5,423 bases of DNA, taken from contig JAMOPE010000450.1 of the NCBI GenBank assembly GCA_027064785.1, positions 1-5,423 of the forward strand, in the 5' to 3' direction. Positions 1 through 5,423 of the stretch are shown here, one piece after another. The notes under the pieces were generated by a model. The model searched no databases. It was not told where the DNA came from and saw only the letters and a program-made list of their open reading frames with translations. Within the stretch, counting starts at the first letter, position 1, and each line of letters begins with the position of its first letter. The position numbers and the translations under genes were made by a program. This stretch comes from Geobacteraceae bacterium. GTDB lineage: Bacteria > Desulfobacterota > Desulfuromonadia > Desulfuromonadales > Geopsychrobacteraceae.

Positions 1-556
1 TGACATCCTGCCCTTCGAGGAGGTGACGCGGGTGAATCGCCATCGCCCAGCTGATTAACGCCGGAGCATAGGGTTGATCGTAGTGGACAACAAAGGTATA
101 GGGATCGGGGACCTCAACACCCGTCACCTGTTTAAATGATTCAGAATAGGTGGTCGGGGTTTTAGGATCGATATAGAGTTCGTAATTGAATTTAACATCG
201 GCAGAGGTAAACGGTGCACCGTCGTGCCACATCACCCCTTTGCGTAAATGAAAAGTAATCGTCAAATTATCATCGGAGACTTCCCACGACTCAGCAAGCT
301 CCCCCTCGACATGCAGATCTTTGTCGTAGCGGATTAAACCGTTATATACCAGACCATTAATCGAGCTGGATGCCGAATCGGAAGCAAGAACCGGCAATAA
401 GGTACTGGCATCACCGATGGACGCTTCAATAAAGGTGTCACCGTATTCAGGCGTTGACACTTTGGTCATACCGGGATGATCTGTTGCACCCTGATCACAA
501 CCGACGAGAATCAACCCGCACAGAGCAATCATCAAAAAGAGCTGCTTTTTTATCAA
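1..556 (-). CDS. Family 5 extracellular solute-binding lipoprotein (peptide/nickel ABC type), 5' part only
   Basis: This is the N-terminal 185 residues of a periplasmic solute-binding lipoprotein of the SBP_bac_5 family (DppA/OppA/NikA type), which captures oligopeptides or similar solutes for an ABC importer. The frame is open to the left edge, so most of the usual roughly 500-residue protein is missing. The start is a TTG at 556-554, which gives the N terminus MIKKQLFL, a hydrophobic core and lipobox LVGC with the lipidated Cys at 20. The next ATG (532-530) would remove the basic n-region, and an in-frame TGA lies shortly upstream of the TTG. The family signature LRKGVMWHDGAPFTSADV is at residues 104-121, preceded by LAESWEV and followed near the edge by HPRHLLEG. 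Asp follows the Cys (CDQ), which under the E. coli Lol rule predicts inner-membrane retention. It is the third gene of the minus-strand unit, 17 bp after the LolB-like gene with no terminator between. The substrate cannot be told from this part. Confidence 0.9.
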   Translation of the reverse strand, partial: MIKKQLFLMIALCGLILVGCDQGATDHPGMTKVSTPEYGDTFIEASIGDASTLLPVLASDSASSSINGLVYNGLIRYDKDLHVEGELAESWEVSDDNLTITFHLRKGVMWHDGAPFTSADVKFNYELYIDPKTPTTYSESFKQVTGVEVPDPYTFVVHYDQPYAPALISWAMAIHPRHLLEGQDV

Positions 557-561
557 ATGAA

Positions 562-566
562 CACCT
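562..566 (-). promoter_or_regulatory. Ribosome binding site deciding the TTG start of the solute-binding protein
   Basis: On the minus strand AGGTG lies 5 nt before the TTG at 556-554. The match is modest, but together with the need for a basic signal-peptide n-region it favours the TTG over the internal ATG. Confidence 0.5.
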
Positions 567-573
567 ATTCAAT

Positions 574-1332
574 TTATTCAGGCAACGGTTCCATCAAACT
601 ATTAGCCGGTTTCAGCAAGGTAAATTTTGTCGCAGCGATATTGCTATTCAGCAGAATCTCGCTGAATTTCAACCTTATTCTGGCATGCTGCGGTGGAATC
701 TTAACCCGAATATCATAAGGGAAGACTTCACTTTCTGAAATTTTTAGATATTCAACAGACAGGGTATCTCGCCCGTCTCGAACATAACGGCAACCACTCA
801 AGCGCAATTGCTGATCGAAATAAATCTCTTGTCGATTATTTTCACCCCGCAAAGTCAGAGTTAATCCGTGAGAAGTTACCCCAACCTCACTGGTCTGAAA
901 ACTGATCAGCGGCGGATCATAAAGGAGAATCGGCAGCAGATCTCTCATCGCCAGTGGAACCTGAATAAAACGGGCAATATTCTCATCACTGGCACGTCCC
1001 TGCAGAAAACGGGCAGGAACAGAGGTATTCAGAAGTGCCGACAGGACATCACCATCGGAAGTCATCTGAAAAATCAGCTGCCCGAATCCGGTCAAAGCAT
1101 CAATACGAATCCGATTGGGACGCTGCAACAACAGAAATTGCTCGGTCGACAGGTATCGTTCATCAGTCGATAGCGAAACAGTCGCGGCCCCATCGAGAGA
1201 GTCATAACGACCGGCATCAGCGGCAAGCTTCTGGAGCAATTGATCCGCCGTCGGAACGTCGGTCCAAATCGGTTTCTGCGGTTGCATACAACCTGTCAAT
1301 CCGACAATCAAAAGAACAATAAACCAACGCAC
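574..1332 (-). CDS. LolB-like outer-membrane lipoprotein (LolA/LolB/DUF4292-type fold)
   Basis: A 252-residue lipoprotein with start GTG at 1332-1330. An in-frame TGA lies five codons upstream and no other start lies between, so this start is secure. The signal peptide is very short: one Arg, a hydrophobic run and lipobox GLTGC with Cys at 15 (CMQ). The mature part has the look of the LolA/LolB superfamily: a helix with LLQKLAADAGRYDSLDG, then beta-rich segments including LLLQRPNRIRIDALTGFGQL and a variable C-terminal half ending in KFTLLKPAN. LolB accepts lipoproteins from periplasmic LolA and inserts them into the outer membrane; DUF4292 proteins are related in fold. The length is somewhat above that of classical LolB (about 200 residues). 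Its position directly after a TPR lipoprotein matches the neighbourhood of lolB in Pseudomonas. I infer a role in envelope lipid or lipoprotein handling. The fold call is a judgement from sequence pattern, and true LolB activity is unproven. Confidence 0.65.
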   Translation of the reverse strand: MRWFIVLLIVGLTGCMQPQKPIWTDVPTADQLLQKLAADAGRYDSLDGAATVSLSTDERYLSTEQFLLLQRPNRIRIDALTGFGQLIFQMTSDGDVLSALLNTSVPARFLQGRASDENIARFIQVPLAMRDLLPILLYDPPLISFQTSEVGVTSHGLTLTLRGENNRQEIYFDQQLRLSGCRYVRDGRDTLSVEYLKISESEVFPYDIRVKIPPQHARIRLKFSEILLNSNIAATKFTLLKPANSLMEPLPE

Positions 1333-3071
1333 TACGACATCTCCTCAATCAATTTATCCAGCTTTTCCTGCACCTGCTGCGCCTGTGGGTTGTTTTTCAG
1401 AATCTTCCGATAAACGGCTACGGCATCATCTCGCAAATTCATTGCCCGATAAAGATCACCGAGGTGCTCGGCAATAATAGGATCATCGGGGTGAATTTCG
1501 ACCGCCTTTTCAAGCTGGGCACGGCTCTCATCATAACGCTTCATCTTGTAGTAAATCCAGCCGAGGGTGTCGATAATAAATCCACTCGATTTTATCTCAA
1601 GCGCCTTCTTTGCCCGCTCAAGTGCAAGGGGAAGGTCTTCCCCGCTTTCGGCCTGAGAATAAGCAAGAAAATTTAAAGCATCAGCATGGTTCTCATCAAT
1701 CTGCAGCAGCTGTTCCATCGTCTCAATCGCTTTCTGCCGCTGTGACATTTTTTCATACAGCACTCCAAGCTGATAATAAAGCCGGGACGATTCGGGATTT
1801 TCGGCAACACCGCTTAAAGCCCAATCGAGGGCCCGCTGATACTCTTTCCGTTCCCCCAGAAATGCGACCAGATAATAGTAGAGATCGACACGGTGCAGTC
1901 CCTCGGCGACCATCTTTTCAAGAAACGTAACAGCACGATCATCTTGTCCTGTCTTCTGATAGAGATACGCCAGCTGCAGCGCAGCAGCGGGATACTCGGT
2001 CATATCATCCATCAGTTCTTCAAGGGCAGCTATCGCTTCATCGATCTTTTGCTGCTCTGCCAGAGCCATAGCGAGGTAATAATAATCTTTCCGTTCTTTC
2101 TCAGAAAAGTTCACCAGCCAACGAAACTCTTTTTCAGCAGCAGCCCAGTTTTTCAATTCCAGTTGGATCAGCCCGATCTGCCCGGCAACCCGGGGATTGT
2201 CAGGGTATTGCTGACGCAGAAACTGTAACTGTGTCAGAGCATCATCCATCTGATCCTGGGTCAAATAGACTTGAGCGAGTTGCTGCCGCACAGCGGCTGC
2301 CCGTGGATTCTCCTCAAGAAAGTCCCGATATAGGTCAATTGCAGCAGGGACATCATGCTCCTCAAGAATCTTTCCATACTCCAGAACCGGTTGATACGCT
2401 GCAGGCTGCTGAGCAATTAGCTGCCTGTAGGTCGCGGCAGCCTTATCGGGTTGCTTATTTGTCAGATAAAGACGCGCCAGTGCCAGCTGGGCAACGCTGG
2501 CATCGGGATGGAGAGTCAACAACTCTTCCAGGACAGAAATGGCTTCGTCATTGCGCCCCAACCGGGACAACGCCAGCGCTAAACGCAATTGGACGTTAGA
2601 GTTCCCGGGATCAAGTTCTAATGCCCGGTTGAAATGATCAATTGCCGGCTGATACTTTTGCTGCAGACTTAGAGCATCTCCCAGTAACTGCTGGACAGCA
2701 ACGCTGCCGGGCCTTTTGTTTTCCAACATCATCAGGAGGGAAATCGCCTGCTCCGGCTGCTGGCGATGAAGGTGCGCTTCTGCCATCGTGAGCTGCAAGT
2801 ATTCCGATTGCGGGTCAAACTTCAGTGCCCGCTCCAATGCAGCAACGGCTTCATCCCAACGATTTTGCGCCCCGAGCATGCGAAATTCACCAAACGCCAA
2901 TAACGCTTTTGCCTCAGGATCATCCAATTCTGAATGATATCCTCCCAAGCTGCTATCTGTGACGTCAGTCGGATGCGGCTCGTTAGTCGCGGCACAACCG
3001 GTCAACAGGCCCAACACTGGAACGGAACATATAAGAAATATCTTTAAATAAAAAAATAGCTGGTCTTTCAA
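1332..3071 (-). CDS. TPR-repeat outer-membrane lipoprotein, LbcA-like
   Basis: A 579-residue lipoprotein made almost entirely of tetratricopeptide repeats. A hydrophobic signal peptide ends in lipobox LLTGC with Cys at 26 (CAA, which predicts outer-membrane sorting by the E. coli rule). After a linker of about 25 residues, some 14 TPR-like units fill the rest; typical ones are WDEAVAALERALKFDP, YQPAIDHFNRALELDPGN and YDESRAQLEKAVEIHPDDP. The C-terminal part with LNFLAYSQAE, IIDTLGWIYYK and AEHLGDLYRA resembles the end of the proteobacterial TPR family that includes Pseudomonas PA4667 (LbcA, about 590 residues). LbcA is an outer-membrane lipoprotein that binds and activates the protease CtpA, which degrades peptidoglycan hydrolases. 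Length, lipidation and the neighbouring LolB-like gene all fit. I infer a scaffold role in the periplasm; whether it binds a CtpA-type protease is not shown. The start chosen is TTG at 3071 because AAGGGG lies 6 nt before it. Another TTG at 3086 would add five residues but lacks a Shine-Dalgarno sequence. Confidence 0.85.
   Translation of the reverse strand: MKDQLFFYLKIFLICSVPVLGLLTGCAATNEPHPTDVTDSSLGGYHSELDDPEAKALLAFGEFRMLGAQNRWDEAVAALERALKFDPQSEYLQLTMAEAHLHRQQPEQAISLLMMLENKRPGSVAVQQLLGDALSLQQKYQPAIDHFNRALELDPGNSNVQLRLALALSRLGRNDEAISVLEELLTLHPDASVAQLALARLYLTNKQPDKAAATYRQLIAQQPAAYQPVLEYGKILEEHDVPAAIDLYRDFLEENPRAAAVRQQLAQVYLTQDQMDDALTQLQFLRQQYPDNPRVAGQIGLIQLELKNWAAAEKEFRWLVNFSEKERKDYYYLAMALAEQQKIDEAIAALEELMDDMTEYPAAALQLAYLYQKTGQDDRAVTFLEKMVAEGLHRVDLYYYLVAFLGERKEYQRALDWALSGVAENPESSRLYYQLGVLYEKMSQRQKAIETMEQLLQIDENHADALNFLAYSQAESGEDLPLALERAKKALEIKSSGFIIDTLGWIYYKMKRYDESRAQLEKAVEIHPDDPIIAEHLGDLYRAMNLRDDAVAVYRKILKNNPQAQQVQEKLDKLIEEMS
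1341..1346 (-). promoter_or_regulatory. Ribosome binding site of the LolB-like gene, inside the end of the TPR gene
   Basis: GAGGAG on the minus strand lies 8 nt before the GTG start and within the last codons of the TPR gene. The TAG stop of the TPR gene (1334-1332) shares its final G with the GTG (TAGTG), so the two genes are probably translationally coupled. Confidence 0.8.
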
Positions 3072-3077
3072 ATGGAA

Positions 3078-3083
3078 CCCCTT
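3078..3083 (-). promoter_or_regulatory. Ribosome binding site deciding the start of the TPR gene
   Basis: AAGGGG on the minus strand is 6 nt before the TTG at 3071-3069. The alternative TTG at 3086-3084 is preceded by an AT-rich stretch with no purine-rich site, so the downstream TTG is preferred. Confidence 0.55.
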
Positions 3084-3132
3084 CAACGATGAAACACTTA
3101 AAAAATGAAACTAACACACTCATTTCTCGAGC

Positions 3133-3156
3133 GTCAAACCCTTTTAAGTTGTCAAA
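3133..3156 (-). repeat. Two TTTGAC direct repeats upstream of the TPR gene
   Basis: On the minus strand TTTGAC occurs at 3156-3151 and 3138-3133, with starts 18 bp apart. Each contains a TTGAC that could serve as a -35 element (TTGACA, TTGACG), but the sequences 16-18 bp downstream (GCTCGA for the first, TTAGTT or TAGTTT for the second) are poor -10 boxes. They may instead be a tandem protein-binding site, or chance. Confidence 0.25.
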
Positions 3157-3288
3157 AACACAAGATATTTATCATCACAAAGCAACCTGAGAGAACTCTC
3201 TTTCTTCACTCAAAGGTCATCATCTAAAATAGTTCAATGAGTTCGCGACACCGGCTAAATCACTCAATAAATCCCTTCTATGTGAATT

Positions 3289-3309
3289 TTGTAATTAATC
3301 ATTGTAATT
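3289..3309 (+). repeat. Direct repeat TTGTAATT upstream of the sensor unit
   Basis: TTGTAATT occurs at 3289-3296 and again at 3302-3309, 13 bp apart start to start. The second copy overlaps the left arm of the TTGTAA/TTACAA inverted repeat. In such AT-rich DNA this could be chance, but its place about 40 bp above the putative -35 box suits an activator site. Confidence 0.3.
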
Positions 3310-3321
3310 CTCTCTTTACAA
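3302..3321. promoter_or_regulatory. Inverted repeat TTGTAA-N8-TTACAA, possible operator
   Basis: Perfect 6-bp arms at 3302-3307 and 3316-3321 flank an 8-nt pyrimidine spacer. The 14-bp centre-to-centre distance is somewhat longer than one helical turn and suits a dimeric regulator. It is about 25 bp above the putative -35 box of the plus-strand unit. No known regulator consensus is recognised; it is not an FNR site (TTGAT-N4-ATCAA). Confidence 0.35.
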
Positions 3322-3346
3322 GATTAGTCTGTCAGTTAAACTGAAT

Positions 3347-3375
3347 GTCACAATGATAGCTCTAGCCCTTATAAA
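3347..3375 (+). promoter_or_regulatory. Putative sigma-70-type promoter of the small membrane protein/sensor unit
   Basis: GTCACA (3347-3352, four of six matches to TTGACA) and TATAAA (3370-3375, five of six matches to TATAAT) are separated by 17 bp. The start of transcription would fall near 3382, leaving a leader of only about 15 nt before the ATG, which just contains the Shine-Dalgarno sequence. This is the best pair visible in the region but is weak at -35. Confidence 0.4.
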
Positions 3376-3384
3376 AACGGGGAA

Positions 3385-3390
3385 TAAGGA
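3385..3390 (+). promoter_or_regulatory. Ribosome binding site of the small membrane protein gene
   Basis: TAAGGA lies 6 nt before the ATG at 3397, a good match at a good distance. It supports this short frame as a translated gene. Confidence 0.7.
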
Positions 3391-3396
3391 CTGGCA

Positions 3397-3648
3397 ATGA
3401 AAGAACCTCGGGAAAGTTCAATCAGGGAAGCGTGGGTCCTCTGTCTTATCTTAGGGCTGGTGATGATTAACTTTCCGTTTATTCATATCTTTAATACTGC
3501 TCAGTCTATCTTCGGGATTCCCGAACTTGTCCTCTATTTCTTTATCGGCTGGCCGGCATCGATTGTCGTGATTGCCGTTTTTGTCCATTATTCGAAGAAG
3601 CACCAGCAGGAAACCCCTGACGATGAAGAGGATAATAACGAGTCATGA
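3397..3648 (+). CDS. Small two-helix membrane protein upstream of the sensor kinase (CbrX-like by position)
   Basis: An 83-residue protein with a charged N terminus (MKEPRESSIREAW), a first membrane helix at about 13-32, a short loop with FNTAQSIFGIPE, a second helix at about 43-64, and a highly charged, acidic C-terminal tail (KKHQQETPDDEEDNNES). It has a good Shine-Dalgarno sequence, and its TGA overlaps the ATG of the next gene (ATGA), so the two are likely coupled in translation. Small two-helix partners are known for SSS transporters (DUF485 YjcH with ActP, DUF997 YhdT with PanF, DUF3311 and DUF4212 proteins). In Pseudomonas a small gene called cbrX overlaps the start of cbrA. By position and topology I infer a similar accessory subunit or stabiliser of the transporter domain. 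I recognise no named domain with certainty. Both ends are probably on the cytoplasmic side. Confidence 0.85.
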   Translation: MKEPRESSIREAWVLCLILGLVMINFPFIHIFNTAQSIFGIPELVLYFFIGWPASIVVIAVFVHYSKKHQQETPDDEEDNNES

Positions 3649-5423
3649 CTCCGGCAAAATCGGTCCTTTTCACATCAATGATCTCGACAAAAACCGTTCT
3701 GCTGGTTTCCCTCGGTTACTTTGCCATACTGTTTCTCGTTGCCTACTACGCTGAAAAGTGCCGCAAATCGGGCAATTGCCTGCTAAAAAACTCCCATATT
3801 TATTCACTCTCACTCGCTGTCTACTGCACCAGCTGGACATTTTACGGGAGTGTCGGTAAAGCGGCAACCAGCGGTCTTGAGTTTCTCCCGATCTACCTCG
3901 GACCAACACTGATTGCGTTTACCTGGTGGTTTGTCCTGCGCAAGATGGTCCTGATCAGTAAACAGCAAAATATCACCAGCATCGCTGACTTTATCTCCAG
4001 CCGTTACGACCGCTCCAGTGTTCTCGGGGCCATCGTCACCCTGTTTGCAGTTTTCGGCATCACTCCCTACATCGCCTTACAGTTGAAGGCCATTGCTCAA
4101 ACACTGAGTATTTTGTCGATGCCACTGACCGATCCGAATAGCGGTCTCTATGTTTACGCCGCAAAACTTCCCGGTTCTATCGATCTCGCTTTCTTCGTTG
4201 CTCTGCTGCTGGCGGTCTTTGGTATGTTGTTCGGAGCACGTTCTCTTGATTCATCAGAAAAACACGAAGGACTGGTCGTTGCTGTCGCATTTGAATCGTT
4301 GGTCAAACTGATCGCCTTTCTTGCCGTTGGCATCTTTGTGACTTATGGCCTGTTTGATGGATTTGCCGATATTTTCGAGCGCTTCTTCACCCAGTTTCCC
4401 GAACGCCGGGATATGTTGATTCTCGGGACCCAACAGACACCCTACACCAAGTGGTTCACCCTGATTATCCTGTCGATGATGGCCGTCATGTTCCTGCCGC
4501 GCCAGTTTCACATCATGATTACCGAAAATACGGACGAGCAGCACATCCGCTCGGCGATGTGGAAATTCCCGGCCTACCTGTTTTTAATTAACCTGTTTGT
4601 TCTCCCCATTGCCCTCGGTGGGCTGCTTATCAATGGTGGTGATACCACTCAGGCCGACTATTTTGTTCTTACCCTGCCGCTGACATCGGGACATCCGTGG
4701 CTGGCATTACTGGTCTTTATCGGCGGGCTGTCGGCCTCTTCCGGGATGGTCATGGTCTCATCGGTCACGATTGCGACAATGGTGCTTAACCATCTGGTGA
4801 TGCCGATTATCCTACGGATGAAAATACAGGTTCAAACGTATTCGGGGATTCTCATCAACATTAAACGGCTGGGAATCCTCGCCATTATTTTCATCGGCTA
4901 TTTCTACTTTAAAGTCATTGGTGACTCCTACGCACTGGTGAATATGGGGTTGATTTCATTTGCCGCAGCCACCCAGTTCGCCCCTGCCGTCATCGGCGGG
5001 CTGTTCTGGAAACGCGCCAATCATAAAGCAGCTATAGCAGGTATCGGCTGTGGTTTTGCCCTGTGGTTTTACACCCTATTGATCCCCTCATTTGTCCGTT
5101 CGGGTTGGCTCAATTCCGATATCCTGCAGAACGGTCCTTACGGAATAGACTTATTGAAACCTTTAGAGCTATTCGGCCTCCACGGTTTCGATATCTACAC
5201 TCACTCGTTATTCTGGAGCATGCTGTTTAACCTGGGAGCCTATTTGACTCTGTCTTTCTTTACCCATCAAAGTAAAGAAGCAGAGGTTCAGGCAGAAAAG
5301 TTCACCAACGTTTTTGAGAATCAATCGCCGCAACCTGGACAGTTACGCCGGATCAGCAAGGCCCCGACAGTCATGGAATTTGTCGACTTAATGTCTAAAT
5401 TCATCGGCGAGAAACCGGCTCAG
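3645..5423 (+). CDS. CbrA/CrbS-like sensor histidine kinase, N-terminal SSS transporter domain and start of STAC linker (3' end missing)
   Basis: The frame is open for 593 codons to the right edge. Residues 17 to about 540 form a sodium/solute symporter (SSS, SLC5) domain with about 13 hydrophobic helices. The segment YCTSWTFYGSVGKAA (60-74) is typical of transporter domains fused to kinases of the CbrA/CrbS group. Other family features are ITSIADFISSRY (110-121), FLPRQFHIMITEN (283-295) and GGLSASSGMVMVSS (360-373), the latter in the helix that supplies serines to the sodium site in SSS proteins. After the last helix a hydrophilic linker (541-573) leads into TVMEFVDLMSKFIGEKPAQ (575-593), which looks like the beginning of a STAC domain; PAS, HisKA and HATPase parts would follow outside the window. 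A plain symporter would normally end near here, so the linker is the main evidence for a kinase. CbrA senses or transports histidine in Pseudomonas and CrbS acts in acetate control in Vibrio; the ligand here is unknown. The ATG start overlaps the preceding stop, and no strong Shine-Dalgarno sequence of its own is seen. Confidence 0.85.
   Translation, partial: MTPAKSVLFTSMISTKTVLLVSLGYFAILFLVAYYAEKCRKSGNCLLKNSHIYSLSLAVYCTSWTFYGSVGKAATSGLEFLPIYLGPTLIAFTWWFVLRKMVLISKQQNITSIADFISSRYDRSSVLGAIVTLFAVFGITPYIALQLKAIAQTLSILSMPLTDPNSGLYVYAAKLPGSIDLAFFVALLLAVFGMLFGARSLDSSEKHEGLVVAVAFESLVKLIAFLAVGIFVTYGLFDGFADIFERFFTQFPERRDMLILGTQQTPYTKWFTLIILSMMAVMFLPRQFHIMITENTDEQHIRSAMWKFPAYLFLINLFVLPIALGGLLINGGDTTQADYFVLTLPLTSGHPWLALLVFIGGLSASSGMVMVSSVTIATMVLNHLVMPIILRMKIQVQTYSGILINIKRLGILAIIFIGYFYFKVIGDSYALVNMGLISFAAATQFAPAVIGGLFWKRANHKAAIAGIGCGFALWFYTLLIPSFVRSGWLNSDILQNGPYGIDLLKPLELFGLHGFDIYTHSLFWSMLFNLGAYLTLSFFTHQSKEAEVQAEKFTNVFENQSPQPGQLRRISKAPTVMEFVDLMSKFIGEKPAQ

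Larger units (their letters stand above)
3072..3396. other. Divergent intergenic region (325 bp) holding both promoters
   Basis: This AT-rich stretch lies between the two divergent units and shows no credible open reading frame, RNA gene or strong hairpin. It must hold the promoters of both units. On the plus side a weak sigma-70-like pair, an inverted repeat and a direct repeat can be pointed out (listed separately). On the minus side two TTTGAC repeats are seen but no good -10 box at a fitting distance, so the promoter of the lipoprotein unit is not located. Confidence 0.8.

Noticed and set aside
530..532. ATG at 532-530 as start of the solute-binding protein
   Set aside because: It would leave a signal peptide of 11 residues before the Cys with no basic residue; the TTG eight codons upstream gives a proper lipoprotein signal.
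454..738. Plus-strand open frames of 94 and 80 codons at the end of the LolB-like gene
   Set aside because: They run antisense across two well-supported lipoprotein genes, have no fitting ribosome site and show no recognisable protein pattern.
868..2599. Several plus-strand open frames of 70-122 codons opposite the LolB-like and TPR genes
   Set aside because: They are antisense to clear coding sequence with lipobox and TPR patterns; their translations are low in order and look like no known family.
3072..3086. Start of the TPR gene at the TTG at 3086
   Set aside because: No Shine-Dalgarno sequence precedes it, while AAGGGG sits 6 nt before the TTG at 3071; the signal peptide is complete from the later start.
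3189..3200. GAGAG-AA-CTCTC inverted repeat as a terminator or operator
   Set aside because: The arms are only 5 bp with a 2-nt loop and no T-run, in a divergent promoter region where no terminator is expected.
3206..3267. TCACTCAA repeated at 3206-3213 and 3260-3267
   Set aside because: Two 8-bp copies 54 bp apart can easily arise by chance and show no further symmetry or relation to a promoter.
3302..3321. FNR/CRP-type site
   Set aside because: The arms TTGTAA/TTACAA with an 8-nt spacer differ from TTGAT-N4-ATCAA and from TGTGA-N6-TCACA, so no known regulator is assigned.
3572..4544. A plus-strand frame at 3572-3754 and minus-strand frames at 3670-3909 and 4254-4544
   Set aside because: They overlap the small membrane protein and the continuous 593-codon transporter frame, whose family motifs are clear, so they are shadows.

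Overview
The window looks like chromosomal sequence of a Gram-negative bacterium with an outer membrane and moderate GC content. Three lipoprotein genes, a LolB-like protein and a transporter-fused sensor kinase fit a proteobacterium. The overall style suggests a Desulfuromonas/Geobacter-like relative, but that placement is an impression from gene content and not a proven assignment.

Layout: two divergent transcription units are separated by a 325-bp non-coding region (3072-3396). The left unit runs on the minus strand. It holds a TPR lipoprotein resembling LbcA (3071 to 1332), a LolB-like lipoprotein (1332 to 574) that overlaps it by one base, and, 17 bp further on, the N-terminal 185 residues of a family 5 (peptide/nickel-type) solute-binding lipoprotein that runs off the left edge. 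All three products carry a lipobox cysteine, and all three start at a non-ATG codon (TTG, GTG, TTG), each with a plausible Shine-Dalgarno sequence.

The right unit runs on the plus strand. It holds an 83-residue protein with two membrane segments (3397-3648), joined by an ATGA overlap to a long open frame (3645 to the right edge). The long frame is a sodium/solute symporter (SSS/SLC5) domain followed by the beginning of what looks like a STAC linker. This is the architecture of CbrA/CrbS-type sensor histidine kinases, and the kinase part should lie beyond the window.

How the genes may work together: the left unit is an envelope-lipoprotein module. The TPR-LolB neighbourhood recalls the PA4667(lbcA)-lolB order of Pseudomonas, but here a peptide-type binding lipoprotein follows, not ispE. 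The right unit is a nutrient-sensing module in which a small membrane protein is probably made together with, and perhaps binds, the transporter-like sensor. The two units share only their upstream region. I saw no mobile element, CRISPR array, tRNA, rRNA or convincing terminator.
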